NCBI GenBank assembly: GCA_947629255.1 | Contig: CANRDF010000004.1 | Location: 1 to 63,302 of the forward strand | Direction of reading: 5' to 3' | Source: an uncultured Bacilli bacterium | Lineage (GTDB): Bacteria > Bacillota_I > Bacilli_A > RF39 > UBA660 | Length of the DNA stretch: 63,302 bases | Part shown: positions 18,834 to 28,404 of the stretch, piece by piece | How the letters are laid out: each line of letters begins with the position of its first letter | Numbering within the stretch: the stretch's first letter is position 1 | The notes under the pieces: model-generated | What the model saw: the letters and a program-made list of their open reading frames with translations, nothing else | Database searches by the model: none | Told to the model about the DNA's origin: nothing | Program-made: the position numbers and the translations under genes

Positions 18834-19592
18834 ATGAACAGTTTATTTACGAAAATTAAAAGATTTATTGGGAATAAAAACACTGTTACTATTCTTTGTG
18901 TAGTTGCAGGTCTAGTTATTCTTTATGTTGGATATAATTGGAGAGTGAAAGAAGCTATTAATCCTACTTTGGTTCCTTATGCTAAAGTAAATTTGGAAGC
19001 ACGGCATGTTATTACTACGGATGATATTGGATATATGAATGTTAATAGTGATGTTATGAGAAAAGCTTCTAATATTATTACAAATGCAAATGATTTAATT
19101 GGTAAAGAAGTTACTTATGGAAATAGTATTCCTGCAGGGAGTTTATTTTATACAGAAGATATTACAAAACCTGAATTATCTCCAGACTATGTTCTTAGTG
19201 ATATTCCTGATGGATATACTGCATTTTCTTTATCTGTAGATGAAACAACGACTTATGGAAATTATATTGAAATAGGAAGTTATATTGACCTTTGGTTTGA
19301 AGGTGAAGATGATTATGATCGAATTATTTATAGTAGATTTGTAAGTAGTATTCGGGTTTTAGATGTAAGAGATTCTAAAGGTGTATCCCTTGCTAATACC
19401 AAAAGTGAAAATCCAGCAGAACTTTTATTTGCTGTAAAAGATGATGATTATTCTTTGTTAGTTAAGGCAACTGCAGTGGGAGATTTGGTTCCAATTCCAC
19501 GTAATAAAAATTATACAGCGCATCCTGGTGAAATGGAAATGAGTAATGAAACGATTAAAGCTCTTATTTTGAGCAGAACTGGAACGATTTAA
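18834..19592 (+). CDS. CpaB/RcpC-like SAF domain protein (2)
   Basis: Paralog of 18032 gene: LVPYAKVNLEARHVITTDDIGYM; start refined to 18834. Confidence 0.75.
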   Translation: MNSLFTKIKRFIGNKNTVTILCVVAGLVILYVGYNWRVKEAINPTLVPYAKVNLEARHVITTDDIGYMNVNSDVMRKASNIITNANDLIGKEVTYGNSIPAGSLFYTEDITKPELSPDYVLSDIPDGYTAFSLSVDETTTYGNYIEIGSYIDLWFEGEDDYDRIIYSRFVSSIRVLDVRDSKGVSLANTKSENPAELLFAVKDDDYSLLVKATAVGDLVPIPRNKNYTAHPGEMEMSNETIKALILSRTGTI

Positions 19593-19613
19593 TCAATAAG
19601 AAGGGGCGATTCT

Positions 19614-20984
19614 ATGAATGATGCAGTTTTTTCTCAATTAGATTTTGGACCGCTAAGTGAGTTTTTAAATAATGATGATGTAACTGATATTTCGTATACA
19701 AATGGTGGTCAAGTTTGGTTAAAAACTTTATCAAAAGGAGTTTATCAGGTGGAAAGGCCTGAAATTAATAATCAATTAATGGAGAAGTTAGCATTTCAGT
19801 GTGCAAATGTTATGGGAAAAACTTTTAATATGGCTCATCCAATGCTTGATGCTGAAAGTGCTGAATTACGTATGAATTTTATACATGAATCTATAGCAAC
19901 TAATGGAATTGCATGTGTTATTCGTAAAACTCCAGCAAAAATTAGATTAAATAAAGAAAAATTATTGGATGAAAAATATGTATCTGAAGCTGTTCATGAT
20001 TTTTTAATTAAGTGTGTAGAAGGACATGCTAATATTATAGTCAGTGGAGAAACTGGTTCAGGTAAAACAGAACTTGTTAAATATTTGGCAAGTCATATCA
20101 AAGAGAATGAAAAAATTATTACGATTGAAGATACTTTAGAGCTTCACTTAGATCGAATTTTTCCACATCGTGATATCGTAGCATTGAAAACGAATAATAT
20201 TGCTAGTTATTCTGATGTCCTTGTTGCTTGTATGAGACAGAACCCTGTTTGGATATTACTTTCCGAAGTTCGTTCTGCTGAAGCAGTTATGGCTGTTCGT
20301 AACTCTATTTCATCGGGACACCATATTTTATCAACAATTCACTCTGATAAAGCAAGTTTGATTCCTATGCGTATGTTTGCACTTATTGAAAGTAATGTTG
20401 ATGTGGAACAATTTGTCACAACGATTCACCGTTATGTTCAAATTGGTATTTATGTAAAAGGTTATATGAGTAAAGAACTTGGAAGATTCCAACGTGAAAT
20501 TTTGGAAGTTTGTGAATTCTATGTAGATGATGACAACAAGCCTCAAGTAAATCTTATTTTTAAGAAAACTTTAACAGGTGAAATTACAATGAATAATCCT
20601 ACGAAATATTTAAGAGATTATTTAGGAATTAGTGGAGTAGTATTACCTGAAGATATTTTTGCAGAAGGGAACAAGACGTCTGGAACAACTGCAACACAGA
20701 TATTAAATAGTGAAAATAATACGGTTTCAAATCAAGCACCTGTAAATAAACCAGCGCAGGCTCCTGTGACTCCAGTAGTTTCTGAAAGTCAAATAAATAA
20801 GTCACCTGTAACATCACAAACTACTATGAATCAAGGTGCATCACCAGTAAGTCAAACAACTTCTGGAATGCAAGGACCTGTGGGAACACCACAAGTACAA
20901 GCTAAAAATTCTATACCAGTACAGCCAAGACCTGTTGTAATGCCATCAAGTCCTGTAACACCAGCAAATCCTAATGTAGGATAA
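19614..20984 (+). CDS. cpaF: CpaF/TadA-family secretion ATPase
   Basis: GETGSGKTELVKYLA, TIEDTLELHL, SEVRSAEAVMAVRNSISSGHHILSTIHSD; Pro/Gln/Ser-rich C-terminal tail. Confidence 0.92.
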   Translation: MNDAVFSQLDFGPLSEFLNNDDVTDISYTNGGQVWLKTLSKGVYQVERPEINNQLMEKLAFQCANVMGKTFNMAHPMLDAESAELRMNFIHESIATNGIACVIRKTPAKIRLNKEKLLDEKYVSEAVHDFLIKCVEGHANIIVSGETGSGKTELVKYLASHIKENEKIITIEDTLELHLDRIFPHRDIVALKTNNIASYSDVLVACMRQNPVWILLSEVRSAEAVMAVRNSISSGHHILSTIHSDKASLIPMRMFALIESNVDVEQFVTTIHRYVQIGIYVKGYMSKELGRFQREILEVCEFYVDDDNKPQVNLIFKKTLTGEITMNNPTKYLRDYLGISGVVLPEDIFAEGNKTSGTTATQILNSENNTVSNQAPVNKPAQAPVTPVVSESQINKSPVTSQTTMNQGASPVSQTTSGMQGPVGTPQVQAKNSIPVQPRPVVMPSSPVTPANPNVG

Positions 20985-21006
20985 AAAGAAGAAAAGAGGG
21001 AGTCAT

Positions 21007-21903
21007 ATGATTGAGTTAGTCTTATTAATCGGTTTAGCAGTATTTGCTTTAACATATCGTTTTAATAATGGTGAAAATATTTATAAATTTTTTGTGAATT
21101 CAGTAGGTACAGTATATGATAAGTATGCTCCTTATAGTTTTAAAGAGGTACGTGCAAAAACGAAAGAGTTAGGACAAGAATATACACCTAGACAATATTT
21201 AACACAAGTTATTATTTTTGCAGGAGTTGCAGGTGGTATTTCTTATTTATATTTTTATAATATTATAATTGCGGTAATATATGCTGCAATAGCTGTTGCT
21301 TTTATTCCATATTTAGCATATTTAAGATGTCAAAAAGTTTATAGTGAATTTATTTTTGAACAAATTCAAATTTATACAACAAATGTTATTATGGAATTTA
21401 ATACCACTCAAAGTTTTGTTAAATCACTAGAAGGTGTAAGAGATTCAGGAATTTTAGAAGATCCAGTTTTGGCGGATGTAAAAACAATGATTGATATGTC
21501 TTATCAAAATGGTACGATTGATGAATCTATTGTATTCTTTAATAATAAGTATCCGTATTATATGGTAAAAAATATGAATCAATTGTTTTTACAAATTACT
21601 AAAGAAGGTGCAAAAGATTCAGGACAAGCTCTTGAAAATATGTCAATGGATATTGATGCTTTAGTAGAAGGAGTTTATAGAGATCAAATTGATAGAAAAG
21701 AATTTCATAAAAGATTTATTACTTTTGGTTTAGCGTTGTTCTTACTTGTTATGGCTATGCAATTCTTACTTGGAACAGATTCTTACCTGGAACTTTTAGA
21801 TATGTGGTATGTTCAGTTAATCTTACATGCTATTATTATTATCAATTGTTTCTTCTTAATTAGTGGAGAAAAATTCTATTATGAAGATGTGGGGGTGGAA
21901 TAA
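21007..21903 (+). CDS. TadB-like T2SS-F inner-membrane platform protein
   Basis: Location and TM layout; T2SSF-like ITKEGAKDSGQALENMSMDIDALVEG. Confidence 0.7.
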   Translation: MIELVLLIGLAVFALTYRFNNGENIYKFFVNSVGTVYDKYAPYSFKEVRAKTKELGQEYTPRQYLTQVIIFAGVAGGISYLYFYNIIIAVIYAAIAVAFIPYLAYLRCQKVYSEFIFEQIQIYTTNVIMEFNTTQSFVKSLEGVRDSGILEDPVLADVKTMIDMSYQNGTIDESIVFFNNKYPYYMVKNMNQLFLQITKEGAKDSGQALENMSMDIDALVEGVYRDQIDRKEFHKRFITFGLALFLLVMAMQFLLGTDSYLELLDMWYVQLILHAIIIINCFFLISGEKFYYEDVGVE

Positions 21904-22691
21904 TGTATTGGGAAGTTATTGCGTTAGCACTTATTTTGTTATTTTGTTTAAATTATACAGGACGTATTAGTGCAAATCGTTTTGTTGCAGATAATGAAGT
22001 TTACTTTCGAAAACTAAAAGAAAGTGATTGGGACTTTTATGTTAAAGCAAAATATGGAGATACAGTGAATCCGGATTTTCTATTTAATAAACGAATTCAA
22101 AAAGGTTTGATAGCTATTGTTGTCATTTTGTGTTTCTTTATTTCAAATTTAACCTATATCACAGTATTATTTTCTGTATTAGGTGGTTATTTAATTTTCA
22201 GAATGGATTATTCTGATTTAAAGAAATATTATAAACGGCATTTAAATGAAATTGATGCGATGTTACCACATTATTTAAAAGGCTTAGAGATTTTGATTCA
22301 ACACTATACTGTTCCGGTAGCGCTTGGAAAAAGTATTGAAGATGCCCCTGCAATCTTCCGTGAAGGATTACAAGAAATGGTCAATCAAATCAATGAAGGG
22401 GATGATACGATCAATCCTTATATGAATTTTGCGAAGACATATCCGGTAAGAGATTCCATGCGTATGATGCGGTTACTTTATCGTTTAAGTTTAGGTAGAC
22501 AAGAGCATAAGCAAGAACAACTTTTGACTTTCTCTAGAACTATTTCAAATTTACAACAGAAAGCAAGAGAAATTAAATATAAAAATCGTCTAGATAAAAT
22601 GGAAAGTAAGACAATGCAAATGTTAATTGCAACAGGGTTAGGGGTTATGATTCTTTTAGTATTTGCAGTGTTACAAATGATGAATTTGTAA
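21903..22691 (+). CDS. TadC-like T2SS-F inner-membrane platform protein
   Basis: TM layout and position after the TadB-like gene; coupled start. Confidence 0.65.
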   Translation: MYWEVIALALILLFCLNYTGRISANRFVADNEVYFRKLKESDWDFYVKAKYGDTVNPDFLFNKRIQKGLIAIVVILCFFISNLTYITVLFSVLGGYLIFRMDYSDLKKYYKRHLNEIDAMLPHYLKGLEILIQHYTVPVALGKSIEDAPAIFREGLQEMVNQINEGDDTINPYMNFAKTYPVRDSMRMMRLLYRLSLGRQEHKQEQLLTFSRTISNLQQKAREIKYKNRLDKMESKTMQMLIATGLGVMILLVFAVLQMMNL

Positions 22692-22727
22692 ATTTACATA
22701 AAAAAGTAAAGGAAGACTATTAATTTA

Positions 22728-22756
22728 TTGATATTTTAAAGAAAAGAAGTTATAAT
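22728..22756 (+). promoter_or_regulatory. Sigma-A-type promoter before the pilin-like genes
   Basis: TTGATA-17 bp-TATAAT. Confidence 0.6.
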
Positions 22757-22786
22757 AATGTTTAGAGTAGGAGGTTATTAAAATAT

Positions 22787-23035
22787 ATGAAAGAAGCGAC
22801 AGGTGAATTAAATATGACAGTTGTTACAGTGGTAGCAATTGCTGCCGTTGCAGCATTCTTCTATGCATTTATTTGGCCAGGTATTCAATCAAATATAAAA
22901 GCATCAACATATTGTTCTAATGCTAACTGTCCAAATTCTGGTTCAGGAGATTTTACAAATTGTTCATATTTAGATGAAAATAATGAAACTCAAACTGGTT
23001 TAAACTGTACAAATTATTTTAGAAATAATCAATAA
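22787..23035 (+). CDS. Flp-pilin-like small protein 1
   Basis: MKEATGELNMTVVTVVAIAAVAAFFYAFIWPGIQ, short mature domain with Cys. Confidence 0.55.
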   Translation: MKEATGELNMTVVTVVAIAAVAAFFYAFIWPGIQSNIKASTYCSNANCPNSGSGDFTNCSYLDENNETQTGLNCTNYFRNNQ

Positions 23036-23051
23036 TAGGAGGTAAAAGTTT

Positions 23052-23291
23052 ATGAAAGAAGCTACGGGAGAGCTTAATACAACAGTAATTACTGTGATAC
23101 TTGTGGCTTCCTTGGCTTCTTTTTTCTATTTTACAATATGGCCAACGTTACAAAGTAATTTAAATCAAAGTACGGGCTGTAGTAAGGCAATTTGTTTAGA
23201 AGAAAATAAACATGAAGATGGGACCGTTGATTGTGAAATTTGGGAAAATGGTGTAAAAAAAGATGACATCAAATGTGTTTGGAAGGGGTAA
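23052..23291 (+). CDS. Flp-pilin-like small protein 2
   Basis: MKEATGELNTTVITVILVASLASFFYFTIWPTLQ, paralog of 22787. Confidence 0.55.
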   Translation: MKEATGELNTTVITVILVASLASFFYFTIWPTLQSNLNQSTGCSKAICLEENKHEDGTVDCEIWENGVKKDDIKCVWKG

Positions 23292-23297
23292 CATAGA

Positions 23298-23819
23298 ATG
23301 AGAGAAGCAATTGGAGGAACTTGGATATTTCAAATTGTGATAGGTTTTATTTTACTTTTCACAGCTTTTATATGTCTTGCAGTGAATCGAAGTAAGGCTT
23401 TTGCAGTAAAAGATCAAATTATTCAGGTGATTCAATCTTACAATGGAATTAATGTAAATGAATCTTATGATGAATCTAAAATAGATGCTTTTTATGATAT
23501 TGTAGATTATATTAAATCTACTGCGTATCGTAATACGGGAGTAAAACCTGCTGATGAAAAAGTAGGGGATGAAACGGCTCCTTATTATTGCTTTAATCGA
23601 AATGGAAAACCTGATGATAATCATGCTACTTTTTGTATCGCACCTATTTCTGTAAGAGATGATGGATGTAATGTTAGCATGGATTGTAGTGAACTTCCAT
23701 CCATGTATTACTATAAAGTAGTAGTCTTTTATCAATTAGATATTCCTGTTTTTCATGATTTGTTTAATTTTAAAATTACAGGTGATACAAAAACAATGTA
23801 TGGGGAGGTTAGATCATGA
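23298..23819 (+). CDS. TadE-like minor pilin 1
   Basis: MREAIGGTWIFQIVIGFILLFTAFICLAVN. Confidence 0.5.
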   Translation: MREAIGGTWIFQIVIGFILLFTAFICLAVNRSKAFAVKDQIIQVIQSYNGINVNESYDESKIDAFYDIVDYIKSTAYRNTGVKPADEKVGDETAPYYCFNRNGKPDDNHATFCIAPISVRDDGCNVSMDCSELPSMYYYKVVVFYQLDIPVFHDLFNFKITGDTKTMYGEVRS

Positions 23820-24298
23820 GACAAGCAATAGGGACAACTTGGCTTATGCAACTTGTGATTATTTTTATGCTTATATTTGTAGCCTTTCTAGCATTAACCA
23901 TTAATTTTACAAAAGCTTTTAAAATAAAAAATGAACTTATTACTATGATTGAAAAAAATGAAGGATTAAGTTCTGGAGAAGATGGAACAATTTCATTAAT
24001 CAATAATTATTTATCTCATAATGGGTATATGGTAAAAGGAAAATGTGATAATTCGGAATATGGGGTTTCTAGTTTAAATTCTGATTCTATTGAAGTTGCA
24101 AATTCTAATGAAACTTATTTTTATTGTATTAAGAAAACAAGTTTTGGAACTCCTGCTTATCCTGAGCGTGCAAAATATACGGTAAGAATTTTTTTTCATT
24201 TTAGTTTACCTATAATTGGAGATTTATTTACGTTTACATCTGAAGGGATGACTGTGGACATTAATTATGCTTTAAATGATATTGAAGCTACAGGTTAA
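23816..24298 (+). CDS. TadE-like minor pilin 2
   Basis: MRQAIGTTWLMQLVIIFMLIFVAFLALTIN; ATGA coupled to previous gene. Confidence 0.5.
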   Translation: MRQAIGTTWLMQLVIIFMLIFVAFLALTINFTKAFKIKNELITMIEKNEGLSSGEDGTISLINNYLSHNGYMVKGKCDNSEYGVSSLNSDSIEVANSNETYFYCIKKTSFGTPAYPERAKYTVRIFFHFSLPIIGDLFTFTSEGMTVDINYALNDIEATG

Positions 24299-24312
24299 AG
24301 GAGGAAAAACTT

Positions 24313-25338
24313 ATGAATGTTAAAATAGCTAATAAATATGCAAGCTTGCTTGCCAATGTAGACATTGATTTTATTAAAAGTATTGAAGGTGAGTTTACAC
24401 CAGAAGAAATTATTATGCAGTTTGGGAATTTCTTTTACAATAAAATGATTTTGGATATCACGGCTATTAAAGGATATCAAGATATTACTAAAATTCAGGA
24501 ATTATCTGTAAATATGGATATGAGTAAAGTGATTCTTTTATTAGATGATTCTGAAGTTGTCAATAGTCCTAGATATTTATCTCAACTTGTTTCTATGGGA
24601 ATTTATAATTTTACACGAAATATTGATGCTATTAAATTTTTAATAGATAATCCAAATTCCTATAAAGATGTGGCTCAGTACCATCAGCTTAATAACGTTA
24701 TGACAGCTCCTGAAGAACCTCATATTACTGAGAGTAAAGATTCTGGAAAAGTTTCAGAGATGGATAATAGTCATGAACTTCGAATTATAGGAATTAAGAA
24801 TGTAACAGAACATGCTGGAAGTACAACCCTTACGTATTTGTTAAAAAAACAATTAGAGAAAAAATATAAAGTATGTGCAGTTGAGGTTGATGATAATGAT
24901 TTTGTCTATTTAAATGATAAAACGTTGAAGCATACTTCTAATACAGATTTACAAAGTTTTATAACTTTACATTATAATGAATATGATGTAATATTAGTAG
25001 ATCTAAATGATCAAGGAGCTATTAGTTTATGCACTGAGGTTCTTTATTTGATTGAACCTGGTTTAATTAAGTTAAATAAATTAATTCGAAAAGATCGACA
25101 GGCTTTTGAAAAATTAAAAGGTAAAAAGATTATTTTAAATCGAAGTGTATTAAATTCAAGTGATGTTGCAGATTTTGAATATGAGTCACGAAGTAAAGTA
25201 TATTTTAATATTCCTTATTTGGATGATAAATTAGATAAACATCATGTTTTAGATGAATTATTGATGAAGCTTGGTTTTTCAAGACTAGATACGGAAAACA
25301 GTGAAAAGGGTGGAAAGCTATTTAGCATTTTTAAATAG
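24313..25338 (+). CDS. TadZ/CpaE-like MinD-superfamily protein with degenerate P-loop
   Basis: LRIIGIKNVTEHAGSTTLTYLLKKQL...DVILVDLND in a Tad-like context. Confidence 0.55.
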   Translation: MNVKIANKYASLLANVDIDFIKSIEGEFTPEEIIMQFGNFFYNKMILDITAIKGYQDITKIQELSVNMDMSKVILLLDDSEVVNSPRYLSQLVSMGIYNFTRNIDAIKFLIDNPNSYKDVAQYHQLNNVMTAPEEPHITESKDSGKVSEMDNSHELRIIGIKNVTEHAGSTTLTYLLKKQLEKKYKVCAVEVDDNDFVYLNDKTLKHTSNTDLQSFITLHYNEYDVILVDLNDQGAISLCTEVLYLIEPGLIKLNKLIRKDRQAFEKLKGKKIILNRSVLNSSDVADFEYESRSKVYFNIPYLDDKLDKHHVLDELLMKLGFSRLDTENSEKGGKLFSIFK

Positions 25339-25410
25339 CTTTTTTAAATGTGCTCTTGTATTTTAAAGTAATATTTGATACAATACTTAAGAGATTAGGT
25401 GGTGGTTTTA

Positions 25411-27576
25411 ATGAATGAAGATCAAGAGTTCGAAAATCAAGAACAACAAATAGAGGATCATTCTATAGATCAGGGTGAGAATACTACCATGGATATAGAA
25501 CCACCGAAAGAACCGTTGTTAGCATTTGGTTCTAAAAAATTAATTGGGTTATTGTTAAAGAAAAAAGTTTTTTTTCTTGGAATTGCGGCAGTTATTGTTT
25601 TTGGAATTTTAATTATTGCTTTTGCTATATTTTCGGAAGAAACTGATCTAATTAGCTATCGTTATAAAGAGAATACAACATGTGACAATGTGACCATAAC
25701 TTATGCTCCTTATGGAAGTGATGATACTTCTAGTTCTAGTATGTCTTTGGAACAGTATGTAGAAAGTGCGATAGAAGCTTATACTACAGATTTAAAAAAT
25801 ATACCTGATGATTTATTTAATTATTATTTTGCATTAGCTGTTGCTATTAGAACTGAAGCAATTTCTAATAATTGTAAAGTTACGACTCATGATAAAACTC
25901 TTTCTAAAACGAGTACAAATAATAATTCTTTAAAAAGAGCGATGAACTTATCAAAGGGAGTTGTTTTAACTGATAAAGAAGATAACTTAATCAATGTAAA
26001 GGTTTCGGATTTTTGTTGGAAAGAAAAAAATGATGACTTGGACTATTTTTTGTATCAAGGACCAAATTTAAGTGTGCCTTATTCTTCCGTAAATACTTAT
26101 TTAAATAACGAGGTGTATGAAACTTGCTCTTGTAATAATTTTGAAAATGCTAGTAATCCTTTTGATTATGATTATAATCAAGAATATGATATTTGTTGGG
26201 AGCCTATTTATGAAGAAGAAGATTTAGATAATAATGGTTTAGACATTATTGACTATGAATGGAAACATCAAGATGAAGAAGAAAGTTATAGTGTGTTAGG
26301 GTCTCTTTACCTTTATTTAGAAACAGGAAGGGATTATTTAAATTTATTAAAATATTTTTTTGGGGACGTTACACTTATGACGACGGTGAAACCAGAATTA
26401 CCGGATAATACGTTAGCTTTTCAAAATGGAAATTTAAGTTCTGCTTGTAATACTTCTAGTGCGGGTGCTAATCTTGTAACCTTTTTAGAGGGTTGGGAAG
26501 GAAACGAAGGATTTTGTGATAATGGAAATGGCTATCTTGCTGCAAATATTGGTGATGGAACAGTAACGGTCGGTATGGGAGTTACCAATTATGATTTGAG
26601 TTCTAGTACTACCAAATCATTTATAGATCAAAATAACTGGGGACAATATTTTCATATAAAAGATGGAAATTATCGTGTAGAAGTTGGAGATTGTGTACCA
26701 GTTTCAGTCATTGACCAGATTGAAATTCATTCTTTGGATGCAAATTATGCTTATTCTATTGATGGACTTGCTCAAAAATATAATGTGACTTTAACACAAT
26801 ATCAAAAAGATGCAATTACTTCTTTTAATTATAATTTGGGACCAGAGCATACTGAACAACTTATTTCCGCTTATGCAAGTGGGGGATATGAAGGACTTTG
26901 GAATGTGATGAAATTGTATATGAATGCCACCATTAATGGAGTGTCTGGACCAAAAGATGGATTAAAAAAGAGACGAAAGGGAGAATTTGCTTTATTTGTC
27001 ACCGGAGATTATACAGATATGGGGCTCTTTTATGGAAGAGACATTAATCATTATGATGAATACAATTCAGAAGGGGTTCTAGAAAGAGCGGCCAAATGTA
27101 GTATGTCTTCTAATAGTGAGTTTTTGGTTCCATTACCTTTAAATTCAAATTTTGCATGTACTTCTCCATTTGGATATCGAGAACCACCAACTTCGACTGC
27201 AAGTTCATTCCATCAAGCACTTGATCTTGGGGTAGCTGGTGGAACAGAGATTTATGCAACAAAATCAGGTACAGTAGTTGAAGCTCTTAATACTGTTATT
27301 GGGAGAGAAAGACTTACTGGAAATTATGTGAAAATTCAACATGATGATGGAACAGGAAGTGCTTATTATCATATGAAAACTGGATCTGTTACTGTTAATG
27401 TTGGGGATAGAGTGACTCAAGGTCAAAAAATTGGGGAAGTTGGAACAACTGGAGATTCAACTGGAAACCATTTACACTTTATTGTTTATGATGTGTCAGG
27501 GACGCCTGTAGACCCTTATGATTATCTTGACTTGTCTTTTATGCAGGATACTTCAGACTGTAAATCTATTTATTAG
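25411..27576 (+). CDS. Membrane-anchored dual cell-wall hydrolase: GH24-type lysozyme plus M23 peptidase
   Basis: FLEGWEGNEGF...GDGTVTVGMGVT...GLKKRRKGEFALF; then FGYREPP...FHQALDLGVAGGTEIYATKSG...GNHLHFIVYD. Confidence 0.85.
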   Translation: MNEDQEFENQEQQIEDHSIDQGENTTMDIEPPKEPLLAFGSKKLIGLLLKKKVFFLGIAAVIVFGILIIAFAIFSEETDLISYRYKENTTCDNVTITYAPYGSDDTSSSSMSLEQYVESAIEAYTTDLKNIPDDLFNYYFALAVAIRTEAISNNCKVTTHDKTLSKTSTNNNSLKRAMNLSKGVVLTDKEDNLINVKVSDFCWKEKNDDLDYFLYQGPNLSVPYSSVNTYLNNEVYETCSCNNFENASNPFDYDYNQEYDICWEPIYEEEDLDNNGLDIIDYEWKHQDEEESYSVLGSLYLYLETGRDYLNLLKYFFGDVTLMTTVKPELPDNTLAFQNGNLSSACNTSSAGANLVTFLEGWEGNEGFCDNGNGYLAANIGDGTVTVGMGVTNYDLSSSTTKSFIDQNNWGQYFHIKDGNYRVEVGDCVPVSVIDQIEIHSLDANYAYSIDGLAQKYNVTLTQYQKDAITSFNYNLGPEHTEQLISAYASGGYEGLWNVMKLYMNATINGVSGPKDGLKKRRKGEFALFVTGDYTDMGLFYGRDINHYDEYNSEGVLERAAKCSMSSNSEFLVPLPLNSNFACTSPFGYREPPTSTASSFHQALDLGVAGGTEIYATKSGTVVEALNTVIGRERLTGNYVKIQHDDGTGSAYYHMKTGSVTVNVGDRVTQGQKIGEVGTTGDSTGNHLHFIVYDVSGTPVDPYDYLDLSFMQDTSDCKSIY

Positions 27577-27585
27577 GAGGTCATT

Positions 27586-28332
27586 ATGAAAATAAAAATA
27601 TTAGGGATCTTGGTTATAATCTTGTTACTTACTGGTTGTGATGCTAATTACTCTGCAGAGATTAAAGAAAATACTTTTAAAGAAGAAACGACAATTATAC
27701 CAAATTCTTCAAAAACTGAAAAAATTCAAAATAAACCTTTAGAAAATTATTTACAGAGTTTTGTTGGAACAAAAATTCCTAGTTTCTATAATGCTGATAG
27801 TTATAATGGAGAAAATGAAGGAGAAAAAGAGGGAATCGAATATTATGATATTACTTCTTATCAAAATGGAATTCAATCTTCTTATTCTTTTAATTTCTAT
27901 AATTTACATCGTTCTTTAGTCATAAAAGAATGTTTTGATGAAATTAATGTTCAAAAGAATGAAAATATTTATCGAATTAATACTAATAATTATTGTAAAG
28001 CTTTTGATAAATATAGTTTGTTAGATCATTTAACCATTGAATTGGTGGTTGATTACAATGTGATTTATGCAAATGCTGATCAAGTAGAAGGAAATCATTA
28101 TTTTTGGTACCTTGATACAGAAAATTATGATCATAAAAATATTTCTCTTTCTTTTAATATAGCTCAAGAGGATTTAAGTGATTTTGACCCTACTAATAAA
28201 GAACAAAATACGGAATTAAAGAAATGGTTGAATGAACATTCAGGAATTGTTATTCTTATAAGCTTTCTTATCTTTGGGGCTATGATTTCTCTTTTCCTTT
28301 TTATAAAAGTTAAAGTTTCTAAAAAGAAATAA
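27586..28332 (+). CDS. Lipoprotein-like membrane protein of the Tad-like locus
   Basis: Lipobox-like LLLTGCDAN; C-terminal TM. Confidence 0.6.
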   Translation: MKIKILGILVIILLLTGCDANYSAEIKENTFKEETTIIPNSSKTEKIQNKPLENYLQSFVGTKIPSFYNADSYNGENEGEKEGIEYYDITSYQNGIQSSYSFNFYNLHRSLVIKECFDEINVQKNENIYRINTNNYCKAFDKYSLLDHLTIELVVDYNVIYANADQVEGNHYFWYLDTENYDHKNISLSFNIAQEDLSDFDPTNKEQNTELKKWLNEHSGIVILISFLIFGAMISLFLFIKVKVSKKK

Positions 28333-28404
28333 ATGGAAAAGTGAAAAATAGTTTTTCTTTTTCTAAATTTAATGTATAATAGAATAGAAGAAAAGAGGTT
28401 CTAT

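Noticed and set aside
25411-27576. Phage endolysin / prophage remnant
   Set aside because: Protein is TM-anchored with GH24+M23 and sits in the pilus/VirD4 operon; no phage structural genes nearby
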